Both the position numbers and the translations under genes were made by a program. Below are positions 51,960 to 64,000 of a stretch of DNA of 64,000 bases, one piece after another. Source of the DNA: Trinickia dabaoshanensis (GTDB lineage Bacteria > Pseudomonadota > Gammaproteobacteria > Burkholderiales > Burkholderiaceae); the NCBI RefSeq assembly GCF_002879885.1, contig NZ_PNYA01000018.1:91885-155884 (forward strand). Direction: 5' to 3'. Each line of letters opens with the position of its first letter. Within the stretch, counting starts at the first letter, position 1. Below the pieces are notes generated by a model. That model did no database searches and was not told the DNA's origin. It saw only the letters and a program-made list of their open reading frames with translations.

Positions 51960-54900
51960 GGACCAGTCATTGGACACGCCCTTGACGCAGTCGGATTCGG
52001 ACCATCGCGCTCGCACGTCCCGGCGTGCGGCGAGCTCGCCGGTCTCGGACGACCCGCTCTGGTACAAGGACGCGATCATCTATCAGGTGCACGTCAAGTC
52101 GTTCTTCGATGCAAACAACGACGGCGTCGGCGATTTCCCCGGCCTCATCGCCAAGCTCGATTACATCGCGGAGCTCGGCGTCAACACGATCTGGTTGCTG
52201 CCGTTTTATCCGTCGCCGCGCCGCGACGACGGCTACGACATCGCCGATTACCGCAACGTGCACCCCGATTACGGGACGCTCGCCGACCTCAAGCGTTTCA
52301 TCCAAGGCGCGCATGCGCGCGGGATGCGCGTCGTCACCGAGCTCGTCATCAATCACACGTCGGATCAGCATCCGTGGTTTCAGCGCGCGCGCCGCGCGAA
52401 ACCGGGCTCGAATCACCGCAATTACTACGTCTGGTCCGACACCGACAAGAAGTACGACGGCACCCGCATCATCTTCATCGACACGGAGCCGTCGAATTGG
52501 ACGCACGACCCGGTGGCCGGCGCCTACTACTGGCATCGCTTCTACTCGCACCAGCCCGATCTGAACTTCGACAATCCGTCCGTGATGCGCGAAGTGTTGC
52601 AGGTCATGCGCTTCTGGCTCGACATGGGCATCGACGGGCTGCGGCTCGACGCGGTGCCGTATCTCGTCGAACGCGAAGGCACGAGCAACGAAAACCTGCC
52701 GGAAACACACGCGATTCTGAAGCGCATCCGGGCGACGATCGACGCCGAATATCCGAACCGCATGCTACTGGCGGAAGCGAACCAATGGCCGGAGGACGTG
52801 CAGGAATATTTCGGCCAGGAAGACGAATGCCACATGGCGTTCCACTTCCCGCTCATGCCGCGCATCTATATGGCGATCGCGAGCGAGGACCGCTTCCCGA
52901 TCACCGACATCATGCGTCAGACGCCGGAGTTGCCGCCTTCGTGCCAATGGGCGATCTTTCTGCGCAACCACGACGAACTCACGCTCGAGATGGTGACCGA
53001 TTCCGAGCGCGATTATCTGTGGAACACCTATGCGAGCGACCGGCGCGCGCGGCTCAACCTGGGCATTCGCCGCCGCCTCGCGCCGCTGATGGAGCGCGAT
53101 CGACGGCGCATCGAACTGATCAACTCGCTGCTGCTGTCGATGCCGGGTACGCCCGTCATCTACTACGGCGACGAACTCGGCATGGGGGACAACATCCACC
53201 TCGGCGATCGCGACGGCGTGCGCACGCCGATGCAATGGTCGTCCGACCGCAACGGCGGCTTCTCGCGCGCGGACCCCGAGCAGCTCGTCCTGCCCCCGGT
53301 CATGGGCACGCTGTATGGGTTCGACGCCATCAACGTCGAAGCGCAAACGCGCGATCCGCACTCGCTGCTCAACTGGACCCGCCGCATGCTCGCGACGCGC
53401 CGCTCCAAGCGCGCGTTCGGCCGCGGGACGATTCGTTTCCTGCGCCCGTCGAATCGGAAAATCCTGGCGTACTTGCGCGAGATGGAAGGCGAGGCGCCGA
53501 TTCTTTGCGTCGCCAATCTGTCGCGCGCGCCGCAAGCGGTCGAACTCGATCTGTCCGAATTCGCCGGCCGCGTGCCCGTGGAGATGACGGCCGATTCGGT
53601 CTTCCCGGCGATCGGTCAACTCACTTATCTGCTGACCTTCCCCCCTTACGGCTTCCTCTGGTTCTTGCTCTGCAATCGCGAGGACCGCCCCTCGTGGGCC
53701 CAGCCGGGCTCGGAACAATTGCCGGAGTTCGTCACGCTCGTGTTGCGGACGGGTCAAACGGGCCCCACGCCCGAAAACGTCCGGTTGCTCGAATCGGAGG
53801 TGCTGCCCTCGTACCTGACCCGCCGCCGCTGGTTCGCATCGAAGGATCAAAAGCTGCATTCGGTTCGTTTGGCCGCGTTGACGACCATCCCGGATGCGGG
53901 CTTCGCCTTCACCGAGATCGAAGCCGAGGTGGGCCGCCACACCGAGCGCTACGTCCTGCCGCTCGCGATCACGTGGGGGACCGATACCACGGTGCCGCTG
54001 TACATGCAGTTGGCGCTCGCGCGCGTACGGCGCGGCCGCAACATCGGCCACCTGACCGATGCGTTCTCGCTGCCGCTGTTCGCGCATGCCGTGCTGCACA
54101 AGCTGCGTGAGCAGGCCGCCATTCCCACCGTGCAAAAGAGCGAGATCCGTTTCGTGCCGACGGCGCGATTCGCGGAACTCGACGATCTCGGCGACACGCC
54201 CGAAATCCGCTGGATCTCGGCGGAACAGAGCAATAGCTCGCTGATCGTCGGCGAGCGCGCCGTGCTCAAGCTCGTGCGCCGTTTGATCGGCGGCATCCAT
54301 CCCGAGGCGGAAATGAGCCGGCGCCTCACCGAGATCGGCTACGCGAATACGGCGCCGCTTTACGGCGAGGTGGTGCGCGTCGATCCGCAGGACGTACCGC
54401 ACACACTCGCCTTGCTGCAAGGATTCATCGAAAACCAAGGCGATGCGTGGAATTGGGCGCTCGATTATTTGCGTCGCGTGATCGACGAGTTGGCGCTCGC
54501 TCCCGAGACCGAAGAGCCCGATGCGGAGCAGTTCCAGGGTTACCGCGCGCTCACCGGTACGATCGGCCGGCGCCTGGGTGAGTTGCACGCGGCGTTGGCG
54601 ACGCCGTGCGACGACCCGGCGTTCGCCCCGGAGCAAGCCACGCGTGCCGACATACGCAGTTGGGTGGACGGCGCGCGCACGATGCTCGGGCATGCGCTCG
54701 ACGTGCTCGCAACCGAAACCGCGAAAGCGGAGACGTCGATCGACGAGCCGACGCGCGCGCTCGCCAAGCGGCTCGTCGATCAGCGCGCCGCCCTCATCGA
54801 GGCACTCGAGAAGCACGTGCCGCATCAACTCGACGCGTTGCGCATCCGCGTGCATGGCGACTTCCACCTGGGCCAAGTCTTGATCGCGCAAAGCGATGTC

Positions 54901-55341
54901 TACCTGATCGACTTCGAAGGCGAACCGGCCCGCACCCTGGAGGAACGCCGCATGAAGCGCAGTCCGCTCGTGGACGTCGCGGGCATGCTGCGCTCGCTTT
55001 CCTATGCCAGCGCGGCGGCGCAGCCGGTGTCCGAGAACGCGCCGGCCGTGACCGCCGACCGCAAGCGCGCGCTGTTCGATCGCTTCCGCGAAGAGGGCCA
55101 ACAAAGCTTCTTGGACGGCTATCGCGAAGCGGTCAGCCATGCCGTTCATCCGCTCGTCTCGCCTCAGGCCGAACAGGTGCTGCTCGACCTGTTCCTGATC
55201 GAGAAGGCGGCCTACGAGGTTCGCTACGAGGCCGCGAACCGTCCAACTTGGCTCGGGCTGCCCTTGCGCGGCCTCGCCGCGCTCGCATCGCGGTTGCTGG
55301 GCGAAACGGACGGCGGCGACACGGCGCCCGCGCAAACGTGA
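51949..55341 (+). CDS. treS: Trehalose synthase-maltokinase fusion (TreS-Mak)
   Basis: The 1130-aa protein fuses two enzymes. The N-terminal ~550 residues are the GH13 trehalose synthase: [19 protein letters not shown], nucleophile D234 in [10 protein letters not shown], acid E276 in [11 protein letters not shown]342 in [10 protein letters not shown]. The remainder is a maltokinase (Pep2/Mak): [15 protein letters not shown], the catalytic loop [10 protein letters not shown] (about 967-976) and [14 protein letters not shown] as the metal-binding segment. It would isomerise trehalose to maltose and phosphorylate it with ATP to maltose-1-phosphate for GlgE. Such fusions are common in proteobacterial GlgE operons. 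ATG at 51949 overlaps the glgE end. Confidence 0.96.
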   Translation: MKREDQSLDTPLTQSDSDHRARTSRRAASSPVSDDPLWYKDAIIYQVHVKSFFDANNDGVGDFPGLIAKLDYIAELGVNTIWLLPFYPSPRRDDGYDIADYRNVHPDYGTLADLKRFIQGAHARGMRVVTELVINHTSDQHPWFQRARRAKPGSNHRNYYVWSDTDKKYDGTRIIFIDTEPSNWTHDPVAGAYYWHRFYSHQPDLNFDNPSVMREVLQVMRFWLDMGIDGLRLDAVPYLVEREGTSNENLPETHAILKRIRATIDAEYPNRMLLAEANQWPEDVQEYFGQEDECHMAFHFPLMPRIYMAIASEDRFPITDIMRQTPELPPSCQWAIFLRNHDELTLEMVTDSERDYLWNTYASDRRARLNLGIRRRLAPLMERDRRRIELINSLLLSMPGTPVIYYGDELGMGDNIHLGDRDGVRTPMQWSSDRNGGFSRADPEQLVLPPVMGTLYGFDAINVEAQTRDPHSLLNWTRRMLATRRSKRAFGRGTIRFLRPSNRKILAYLREMEGEAPILCVANLSRAPQAVELDLSEFAGRVPVEMTADSVFPAIGQLTYLLTFPPYGFLWFLLCNREDRPSWAQPGSEQLPEFVTLVLRTGQTGPTPENVRLLESEVLPSYLTRRRWFASKDQKLHSVRLAALTTIPDAGFAFTEIEAEVGRHTERYVLPLAITWGTDTTVPLYMQLALARVRRGRNIGHLTDAFSLPLFAHAVLHKLREQAAIPTVQKSEIRFVPTARFAELDDLGDTPEIRWISAEQSNSSLIVGERAVLKLVRRLIGGIHPEAEMSRRLTEIGYANTAPLYGEVVRVDPQDVPHTLALLQGFIENQGDAWNWALDYLRRVIDELALAPETEEPDAEQFQGYRALTGTIGRRLGELHAALATPCDDPAFAPEQATRADIRSWVDGARTMLGHALDVLATETAKAETSIDEPTRALAKRLVDQRAALIEALEKHVPHQLDALRIRVHGDFHLGQVLIAQSDVYLIDFEGEPARTLEERRMKRSPLVDVAGMLRSLSYASAAAQPVSENAPAVTADRKRALFDRFREEGQQSFLDGYREAVSHAVHPLVSPQAEQVLLDLFLIEKAAYEVRYEAANRPTWLGLPLRGLAALASRLLGETDGGDTAPAQT

Positions 55342-55352
55342 GACTTGCTCAA

Positions 55353-57605
<2,253 letters not shown>

Positions 57606-57683
57606 GCCGGGGCATGGCGACATCGCTCGGCCGCACGCATTTCGGCAACGTTCATCGACAAAAACGGATCATAAGGACGCGGC

Positions 57684-59831
57684 ATGGCGAATTCGTTACC
57701 CGATCGACTCGAGCCCGGCGCACCGTATCCGCTCGGTGCGACGTGGGACGGTCTGGGCGTGAATTTCGCCGTGTTCTCGGCCAATGCGCAGCAAATCGAT
57801 CTGTGCCTGTTCGATCCGGCGGGCCACAAGGAACTCGCGCGTCTGCCCCTGCCTGAATGCACCGACGAAGTCTGGCATGGCTACCTGCCCGGCGCCCATC
57901 CCGGTACCGTGTACGCCCTGCGCGCACATGGTCCGTATCAGCCGCAATACGGCCATCGCTTCAATCCGGCGAAGCTTTTGATCGATCCGTACGCCAGAAA
58001 ATTGACCGGACCTTTCCGTTGGGCCGATGCGCTGTTCGGCTACCGCGTGCATTCGAGCCGTGCCGATCTCTCGCTCGATAAACGCGACTCCGCGCCGGCC
58101 GTGCCGAAATGCGTCGTAATCGACGAAGCATTCGATTGGTCGCGCGACGTGCGCCCCGACGTGCCTTGGTCGGAAACGGTCATTTACGAAGCTCATTTGC
58201 GCGGCGTCTCGATGTTGAACCCGGACATACGACAGCACGACCGCGGCACGTTCGCCGCGCTTGCGTCGCCGCGGTTCATCGAGCATTTGCAGCAGTTGGG
58301 TATCACGGCGGTCGAGTTGCTGCCGGTGCACGCGTTTCTCGACGAGCGCTTTTTACTCGAACGCAATTTGACGAATTACTGGGGCTACAACACGGCCGCG
58401 TTCTTCGCGCCGCACCCGTCATATCTCTCGACGAGGCGCTTGAACGAGATGCGCATCGCCGTGCGGCAACTACACGCGGCCGGCATCGAAGTCATCCTCG
58501 ATGTGGTCTACAACCACACTTGCGAAGGTAACGAACTCGGCCCGACCGTCTCTTGGCGCGGCCTCGACAACGCGAGCTACTACCGGCTCATTCCCGGTGA
58601 CGAGCGTCATTACATCAACGATACCGGCTGCGGCAACACGCTCAATCTTTCGCACCCGCGCGTGCTGCAGATGGTGACCGATTCGTTGCGATATTGGGTC
58701 AACGCGTTTCATGTCGACGGATTCCGCTTCGATTTGGGCGTCACGTTGGGACGGGAGGGCACCGGGTTCGATCCGGGCTCGGGCTTTTTCGACGTGATTC
58801 GGCAAGACCCGGTGCTGTCGCAACGCAAGCTGATTTCCGAGCCTTGGGACGTCGGGCCGGGCGGATATCAAGTGGGCCGTCATCCGCCGGGCTTTGGGGA
58901 ATGGAACGACAAATTCCGCGATTGCGTTCGCCGGTTTTGGCGCGGCGACGCGGGCATGCGCGCCGAGCTGGCCGCGCGTATCGCCGGCTCCGCGGAGTTG
59001 TTCAATCATCGCTTCCGGCGGCCTTGGGCGTCGGTCAACTACGTCGCCTCGCACGACGGCTTCACGCTGGCCGATGTCGTTTCGTACGAACACAAGCACA
59101 ACGAAGCGAACGGCGAAAACAACGCCGACGGCCACAACGAAAATTGCAGCTCGAACTGGGGCGTCGAAGGGCCGACCGACGATGCCGCGATTACCGCACT
59201 GCGCGCCCGGGTCGCGCGCTCGATGCTGGCGAGCGTGTTCACCTCGCTGGGCACGCCGATGCTCGCGGCCGGCGACGAGTTCGGGCGCAGCCAACTCGGC
59301 AACAACAATGCCTATTGTCAGGACAACGAACTGTCGTGGCTCGATTGGGCACACGCCGACTCGAAGGAAGGCCGCGCGTTGACCGCATTCACCGCTCGCC
59401 TCATCGCTTTGCGCCGCCAACACCCGCTGCTGCGCGAGACGCGTTTTTTGCGCGGCGACGTGGATGTGCTGCCGGGAGTCAAAGACGTCGCCTGGTTCGA
59501 CGAACGCGGCGAGCCGCTGACGGATGGAGCCTGGCAAACGCCCGAGGCGCGCGCGCTCACGTTGCGCCGCGCCGGCCTCGATCTCGACGGGCGGATCGAA
59601 GTGGTGCTGCTCATGCATAACGGCGCGCGCGAAGACCTCGTGTTCGTGCCGCCCGCGCCGCTGCTGGAATGGATTGTGCTCGCGGACAGCACTGACCCCG
59701 GCGTTGCGGAGCATCCGCTCGACGGCGGGCAGTTGCGCGTCGGCGCCCACGGGTTCGTGCTGCTTGCGGCCAAGCCGCCCGATACGCACGGGGCCGCGCC
59801 GCCTCCGGGCGAGCGTCCCGAACGCGATTGA
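57684..59831 (+). CDS. glgX: Glycogen debranching enzyme
   Basis: The 715-aa isoamylase-type enzyme hydrolyses alpha-1,6 branches left by phosphorylase. CBM48 at the N-terminus (GLGVNFAVFSANAQQIDLCL) is followed by the GH13 core: NYWGYNTAAFFAPHPSY, VDGFRFDLGVTLGRE with the nucleophile Asp, KLISEPWDVGPGGYQVG with the acid Glu, and VASHDGFTLADVVSY with the third Asp. NEANGENNADGHNENCSSNWG is typical of GlgX when read in parts such as NNADGHNENCSSNWG. AAGG lies about 9 nt before the ATG. It is 78 bp after glgB. Confidence 0.96.
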   Translation: MANSLPDRLEPGAPYPLGATWDGLGVNFAVFSANAQQIDLCLFDPAGHKELARLPLPECTDEVWHGYLPGAHPGTVYALRAHGPYQPQYGHRFNPAKLLIDPYARKLTGPFRWADALFGYRVHSSRADLSLDKRDSAPAVPKCVVIDEAFDWSRDVRPDVPWSETVIYEAHLRGVSMLNPDIRQHDRGTFAALASPRFIEHLQQLGITAVELLPVHAFLDERFLLERNLTNYWGYNTAAFFAPHPSYLSTRRLNEMRIAVRQLHAAGIEVILDVVYNHTCEGNELGPTVSWRGLDNASYYRLIPGDERHYINDTGCGNTLNLSHPRVLQMVTDSLRYWVNAFHVDGFRFDLGVTLGREGTGFDPGSGFFDVIRQDPVLSQRKLISEPWDVGPGGYQVGRHPPGFGEWNDKFRDCVRRFWRGDAGMRAELAARIAGSAELFNHRFRRPWASVNYVASHDGFTLADVVSYEHKHNEANGENNADGHNENCSSNWGVEGPTDDAAITALRARVARSMLASVFTSLGTPMLAAGDEFGRSQLGNNNAYCQDNELSWLDWAHADSKEGRALTAFTARLIALRRQHPLLRETRFLRGDVDVLPGVKDVAWFDERGEPLTDGAWQTPEARALTLRRAGLDLDGRIEVVLLMHNGAREDLVFVPPAPLLEWIVLADSTDPGVAEHPLDGGQLRVGAHGFVLLAAKPPDTHGAAPPPGERPERD

Positions 59832-59864
59832 CGAGCGTCCCGCCTTCCCGACCAAGGAGCCATT

Positions 59865-61778
59865 GTGAAGTCTGATGACAAAGCCGATTCGCACGATCGC
59901 CGCGCGCGTGAGCTGACGTTCGGCGCCGAGTTGATCCGTGCCGGGGCGAGCGACACCCCGCGCACGCGATTTCGGCTTTGGGCGCCGTCTCGCGCGGCCG
60001 TGCGCGTCGAATTCGAATACGAGGGCAGCGCAAGCGTCGTCGAAATGACGCCTACGGGAGACGGCTGGTTCGAAGGGCAAGGCGCATGCGGCGCCGGCAC
60101 CCGCTATCGTTATCGGCTCGACGGCGACTTGGCCGTGCCCGACCCGGCTTCGCGTTTTCAGCCCGACGACGTGCACGGGCCGAGCGAGGTGATCGATCCG
60201 CTCGCCTATCGATGGCAGCATCCCGAGTGGCGCGGGCGCCCTTGGGAACAGATGGTCATCTATGAGTTGCACGTCGGTGCGTTGGGGGGCTATGCGAACG
60301 TTGCGCGCCGCCTGCCGCAGATCGCGCAGCTCGGGGCAACGGCCATCGAACTGATGCCGCTGAACGACTTCTCGGGCCGGCGCAACTGGGGCTACGACGG
60401 CGTATTGCCCTATGCGCCCGATTCGGCTTATGGACGTCCCGAGGATTTGAAGGCCCTGATCGATCGCGCGCACGAGTTGGGACTCGCCGTGTTGATCGAC
60501 GTCGTCTACAACCACTTCGGCGCGGACGGCAACTACCTGGCGCAATACGCGAAAGCGTTCTTTCGCGAGGACGTGGCGACGCCCTGGGGCCCGGCCATCG
60601 ATTTTCGTCGCACCGAAGTGCGCGAGTTCTTCTTGGAGAACGCGCTCTATTGGCTGCACGAGTATCGATTCGACGGCTTGCGGATCGATGCCGTCCATGC
60701 GATCGACGACGACGGTTGGCTGCGCGAACTGTCCGGACGGGTACGCGAATCGACGGAGCCGGGGCGGCATATCCACCTGGTGCTCGAAAACGAGCGCAAC
60801 ACCGCCAGCCTCTTGCAGGGGCACTTCGACGCTCAGTGGAACGACGACGCGCACAACACGCTGCACGTGTTGCTCACCGGCGAGCACGAAGGCTATTACC
60901 GCGCGTACTTCGACCGCCCGATCGCCAAACTCGCACGGGTCCTTTCGGAAGGATTCGTGTATCAAGGCGAGCCCTCGCCGATCCACGACGGCGCCCCGCG
61001 CGGCGAGCCGAGCGCTCAGTTACCGCCCACCGCGTTCGTCATGTTCCTGCAGAACCACGACCAGATCGGCAATCGCGCATTCGGCGAGCGCCTACGCACG
61101 CTGTGCGCGCCGCAGGCGCTGCTCGCGGCCACGGCTCTGCTACTGCTCTCCCCGCAGATTCCGATGCTGTTCATGGAGGAGGAATTCGGCTCGACGCAGC
61201 CGTTTCTCTATTTCACCGATTACGCGGGCGAGCTAGCCGAGGCCGTGCGCGAAGGCCGGCGGCGCGAATTCGCGAAGTTCTCGGCCTTCACGGACCCCGA
61301 GCGGCGCGCGCGCATTCCCGACCCCAACGCGGTGCAGACGTTCGCGCTGTCCTCGCCGCCCACGGAGGAAGAGCCGAACGCGGGGCGCGGCGAGCGCGAG
61401 GCGTGGCTGCACTTTTATCGCTCGGCACTGGCCGTGCGCGCCAAGCTCATCGCCCCGCGCCTGCGCGGCACTCGCTCGCTCGGCGTCACGCTGCTGCGCA
61501 CCGCGGCAGGCCACGACGCCAACGGGCTTCTCGCGCGCTGGCGCCTGGGGGACGGCGAAACGCTGAGCATCGCGCTGAATCTGTCATCGGACACGCTGGC
61601 GTTCGATCAACGCCCCGAAGGCAGAGTCATCTTCGAAACGCCGCCGCGCGTGCGCGACAGCGTCGAGGGGTACCAACTGCCCGGCTATTCGTGCGTTGCT
61701 TGGTTGTCGGGCGACGTCAACGCGTTCGCGCTCGCGCACGATGCACGTGCGAGAACGCTGGGAGGAAACGACGCATGA
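59865..61778 (+). CDS. treZ: Malto-oligosyltrehalose trehalohydrolase
   Basis: The 637-aa TreZ cleaves trehalose from malto-oligosyltrehalose made by TreY. The N-terminal domain contains TRFRLWAPSRAAVRVEFEYE. The core has MVIYELHVGALGGYANVARR, FDGLRIDAVHAIDD with the nucleophile Asp, HLVLENERNTASLL with the acid Glu, and FLQNHDQIGNRAFGERL with the third Asp. It uses a GTG start at 59865, decided by an AAGGAG ribosome site 6 nt upstream. Its stop overlaps malQ (ATGA). TreY is not in the window and is expected just beyond the right edge. Confidence 0.95.
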   Translation: MKSDDKADSHDRRARELTFGAELIRAGASDTPRTRFRLWAPSRAAVRVEFEYEGSASVVEMTPTGDGWFEGQGACGAGTRYRYRLDGDLAVPDPASRFQPDDVHGPSEVIDPLAYRWQHPEWRGRPWEQMVIYELHVGALGGYANVARRLPQIAQLGATAIELMPLNDFSGRRNWGYDGVLPYAPDSAYGRPEDLKALIDRAHELGLAVLIDVVYNHFGADGNYLAQYAKAFFREDVATPWGPAIDFRRTEVREFFLENALYWLHEYRFDGLRIDAVHAIDDDGWLRELSGRVRESTEPGRHIHLVLENERNTASLLQGHFDAQWNDDAHNTLHVLLTGEHEGYYRAYFDRPIAKLARVLSEGFVYQGEPSPIHDGAPRGEPSAQLPPTAFVMFLQNHDQIGNRAFGERLRTLCAPQALLAATALLLLSPQIPMLFMEEEFGSTQPFLYFTDYAGELAEAVREGRRREFAKFSAFTDPERRARIPDPNAVQTFALSSPPTEEEPNAGRGEREAWLHFYRSALAVRAKLIAPRLRGTRSLGVTLLRTAAGHDANGLLARWRLGDGETLSIALNLSSDTLAFDQRPEGRVIFETPPRVRDSVEGYQLPGYSCVAWLSGDVNAFALAHDARARTLGGNDA

Positions 61779-64000
61779 GCGGCCCCGCAACGTCCACATC
61801 GGCGCCCGGCAGGGATGCGATCGAACGGATCGCCGCGCGCGTCGGCTTCGAAGTGCATTGGGAAGATGCGAACAAGCGCTCTCACCGCGTGAAGCCGGAG
61901 ACGCTCGCGACGCTTTTGAACGCGCTCGGGCTGCCCTGCGCGACGGCTGACGACGCCCGGCAAACGCTGGCGATGCTCGATGCGGAACGCGCCGCGCAAG
62001 CGCTGCCGCCACTCGTGACGGCCGAATGCCATCGCGCGACGGCATTGCCCGTGCTTCCGGACCGAACGGGTGCGGCCTATCGAATCGAACTCGAGAACGG
62101 CGGCACGGTGGAAGGCCGCTTGGGCGCCCCCAAAGGCGAATCGGCCGTGCTCGCTCCGATTGCCGAGCCCGGCTATCACACGCTCGAGCTTGGCGATCAG
62201 CGCGTTCGGCTGGCCGTTGCGCCACCGCGCTGTTACACCGTGCAGGACGCTTGCCGCGACGCGGCCGCCATGGCGAACGGCAAGCGTCCTCGCCGCAGCG
62301 ACGCCGATGCACCGCGCGCCGCGTCGATCTGGGGCATCGGCGCGCAACTCTACGGTTTGCGCCGCGCAGGCGACGGCGGCATCGGCGACTTCTCCGCGCT
62401 CGCCGCGTTTGCAAAGGGCAGCGCGGCCGAAGGCGCGGACGCTCTGGCGATCAGTCCCACGCATGCCATGTTCAGCGCCGATCCGGGCAGGTTCAGCCCG
62501 TACGCGCCGTCGTCCCGGCTGTTCCTGAACGCCGGCCATATCGACCCTTCGTCGGTGCTCGGCAAGGCCGCCTTCGAAGCGGCCCTCGACGCGCTCACCG
62601 CACACGCCGGCACGCCGGCTCGCGAACAATGGAACGCGCTCGAAGCGTTGCCGCTGATCGACTGGCCCAGCGCGCTGCGGTTGCGGCTCGCGGTCCTTCG
62701 CGAGCTGTACGAGGGGTTTTGCCGCCACGAGCGCGCGGGGGCTACCTCGCTCGCGCGCGAATTCGACGCGTTCTGCGAGCGAGGCGCGCGCGCACTCGAG
62801 GACCATGCGCGTTTCGAAGCCATCGACGCCATTCAGCGCGGCGTGCATGGCATCGGCCGCTGGCGCGAGTGGCCCAGCGAGTTCGCCCACCCGCGCGGCC
62901 CCGAGCTCGATGTGTTCGCGCGCGCGCATCGTCACGACGTGGATTTTCATTTGTTCCTGCAGTGGCTCGCCGCGAAGGGAGTGGGCGACGCGCAGCGGGC
63001 CGCGCGCGAGGCCGGCATGGCGATCGGCTTGGTGGCCGATCTGGCCGTCGGTTGCGATGGCGCCGGCAGCCATGCGTGGTCGTATCCGGACGATATGTTG
63101 CGCGCCGTTTCCGTCGGCGCGCCGCCCGATTTGTTCAATCAAGCCGGTCAAGCCTGGGGGCTCACGACGTTCTCGCCGCGCGCCATGCGCATGCAAGGGT
63201 TCAGCGCCTTCATCGACATGCTGCGCGCATCGTTCGCCCACGGCGGCGGCCTGCGTATCGATCACGTACTGGGCCTGCAACGCTTATGGCTCGTACCGGA
63301 AGGCGCAAGCGCGGCCGACGGCGCCTACCTGCGCTACCCGATGACCGATCTGCTACGGCTCATCGCGCTCGAATCGACGCGCCATCGCGCGATCGTCATC
63401 GGCGAAGATCTCGGCACCGTGCCGGAGGGGTTCCGCGAGCGCCTCGCGCGCCATGGGCTGCTCGGTATCAGCGTGCTGTGGTTCGAGCGCAGCGAAGACG
63501 GCGGCAGCTTCACGCCTCCGGCCAAATGGAGCCGCACCTCGCTCGCCACGACGACGACCCACGACCTGCCGACCGTCGCCGGCTGGTGGAGCGGCCAGGA
63601 CATCGTTTGGCGCGATCGGATCGGCCAGACCGCCGCGCGGGCGGACGGTCGCGATCCAGTCGCCCTGGCCAATGCCGAACGAGCGGCCGACCGCCACGCG
63701 CTCTGGCGCGCGTTCCAGCAAGCCGGTGTCGCGGCGCCCGGCGTCGGCGCGCCGCCCAAAGAGCAGGCGCCCGTGGATGAAGCGCTGGCCTTCGTCGCAT
63801 CGACGCCGGCGCCGCTCGCCCTGTATCCGCTCGAGGACCTGCTGGGACTCTCCGAACAACCGAATCTGCCGGGGTCGATCGACGAACACCCGAATTGGCG
63901 GCGCCGTCTCGCCGCGTCCATCGACGCGCTCTTCGGCGGCGGCAAGCTGACCGACCGTTTGCTCGCGCTGTCGAGCCGCCGCACGCCTGCCGCCCGCCCC
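61775..64000 (+). CDS. malQ: 4-alpha-glucanotransferase (3' end outside window)
   Basis: The frame runs from ATG at 61775 to the window end without a stop (742 codons seen). MalQ disproportionates malto-oligosaccharides. An N-terminal domain (AIERIAARVGFEVHWEDANK) precedes the GH77 core: IWGIGAQLYGLRRAGDGGIG, GLRIDHVLGLQRLWLVPEG with the nucleophile Asp (about residue 494), AIVIGEDLGTVPEGF with the acid Glu (about 544), and TTTTHDLPTVAGWW with the third Asp (about 593). The start overlaps the treZ stop by 4 bp, so translation is coupled. It belongs to the same cluster and would recycle short glucans. Confidence 0.95.
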   Translation, partial: MSGPATSTSAPGRDAIERIAARVGFEVHWEDANKRSHRVKPETLATLLNALGLPCATADDARQTLAMLDAERAAQALPPLVTAECHRATALPVLPDRTGAAYRIELENGGTVEGRLGAPKGESAVLAPIAEPGYHTLELGDQRVRLAVAPPRCYTVQDACRDAAAMANGKRPRRSDADAPRAASIWGIGAQLYGLRRAGDGGIGDFSALAAFAKGSAAEGADALAISPTHAMFSADPGRFSPYAPSSRLFLNAGHIDPSSVLGKAAFEAALDALTAHAGTPAREQWNALEALPLIDWPSALRLRLAVLRELYEGFCRHERAGATSLAREFDAFCERGARALEDHARFEAIDAIQRGVHGIGRWREWPSEFAHPRGPELDVFARAHRHDVDFHLFLQWLAAKGVGDAQRAAREAGMAIGLVADLAVGCDGAGSHAWSYPDDMLRAVSVGAPPDLFNQAGQAWGLTTFSPRAMRMQGFSAFIDMLRASFAHGGGLRIDHVLGLQRLWLVPEGASAADGAYLRYPMTDLLRLIALESTRHRAIVIGEDLGTVPEGFRERLARHGLLGISVLWFERSEDGGSFTPPAKWSRTSLATTTTHDLPTVAGWWSGQDIVWRDRIGQTAARADGRDPVALANAERAADRHALWRAFQQAGVAAPGVGAPPKEQAPVDEALAFVASTPAPLALYPLEDLLGLSEQPNLPGSIDEHPNWRRRLAASIDALFGGGKLTDRLLALSSRRTPAARP

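Noticed and set aside
54606..55352. N-terminal extension of glgB into treS
   Set aside because: The extension overlaps the maltokinase domain out of frame and is low-complexity Arg/Ala; GlgB homology begins after 55353.

Overview
The window is a GC-rich chromosomal segment from a betaproteobacterium, most likely Burkholderiaceae (Burkholderia/Paraburkholderia/Trinickia-like). The indicators are a BPSS1780-family membrane protein, a DUF3563 protein, the three-subunit FAD-dependent glucose dehydrogenase type first known from Burkholderia cepacia, an MprF plus VirJ/AcvB pair, and uniformly high GC with G/C-biased third positions. The exception is a visibly AT-richer stretch at about 29.2-31.3 kb. 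No tRNA, rRNA, CRISPR array, transposase or integrase was seen.

Layout. 0-8.4 kb: 3' part of a NarL-type sensor kinase, converging on a J-domain chaperone coupled to an RsbT-like anti-sigma kinase; then a universal stress protein, a secreted alpha/beta hydrolase, an M3 peptidase with a VOC protein, a membrane protein, ppnP, and a stand-alone HisRS-like catalytic domain broken by one frameshift and preceded by an attenuator-like leader. 8.9-16.3 kb: alanine dehydrogenase, small proteins, AraC regulator, solute-binding-like protein, SDR, and a trimeric autotransporter. 16.3-29.2 kb: esterase remnant, virJ/mprF (lysyl-phosphatidylglycerol metabolism), NYN/OST-HTH protein, SulP transporter with beta-carbonic anhydrase, AMP nucleosidase, and a DUF2782-like gene, thrB and BPSS1780-family gene. 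29.2-31.4 kb: an AT-richer island carrying a DUF6402-like gene and an overlapping membrane-protein gene, bounded by a 36-bp imperfect direct repeat of the end of the BPSS1780-family gene. 31.4-43.2 kb: DUF3563, PHB-depolymerase-like esterase, PAP2, modABC facing modE, CYTH/CHAD protein, tautomerase/LysR pair, GNAT, RES-Xre toxin-antitoxin, metallophosphatase. 43.3-48 kb: FAD-glucose-dehydrogenase-type operon and a PhnB-like protein.

48.4-64 kb is one co-directional alpha-glucan/trehalose cluster: an enlarged GlgE, a TreS-maltokinase fusion, GlgB, GlgX, TreZ and MalQ, the last cut by the window end. Together these could turn trehalose into maltose and maltose-1-phosphate, build and branch alpha-glucan (TreS-Mak, GlgE, GlgB), and degrade or recycle glucan to trehalose and glucose (GlgX, TreZ, MalQ, with TreY expected beyond the edge).

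The most unusual points are: (1) the HisRS-like gene with a one-base frameshift behind a leader with a strictly directional terminator and a short His-codon ORF; (2) the repeat-bounded DUF6402 island that appears to have displaced the 3' end of its neighbour; (3) the degenerate amylase-like N-terminal half of GlgE; (4) the translationally coupled J-protein and RsbT-like kinase.
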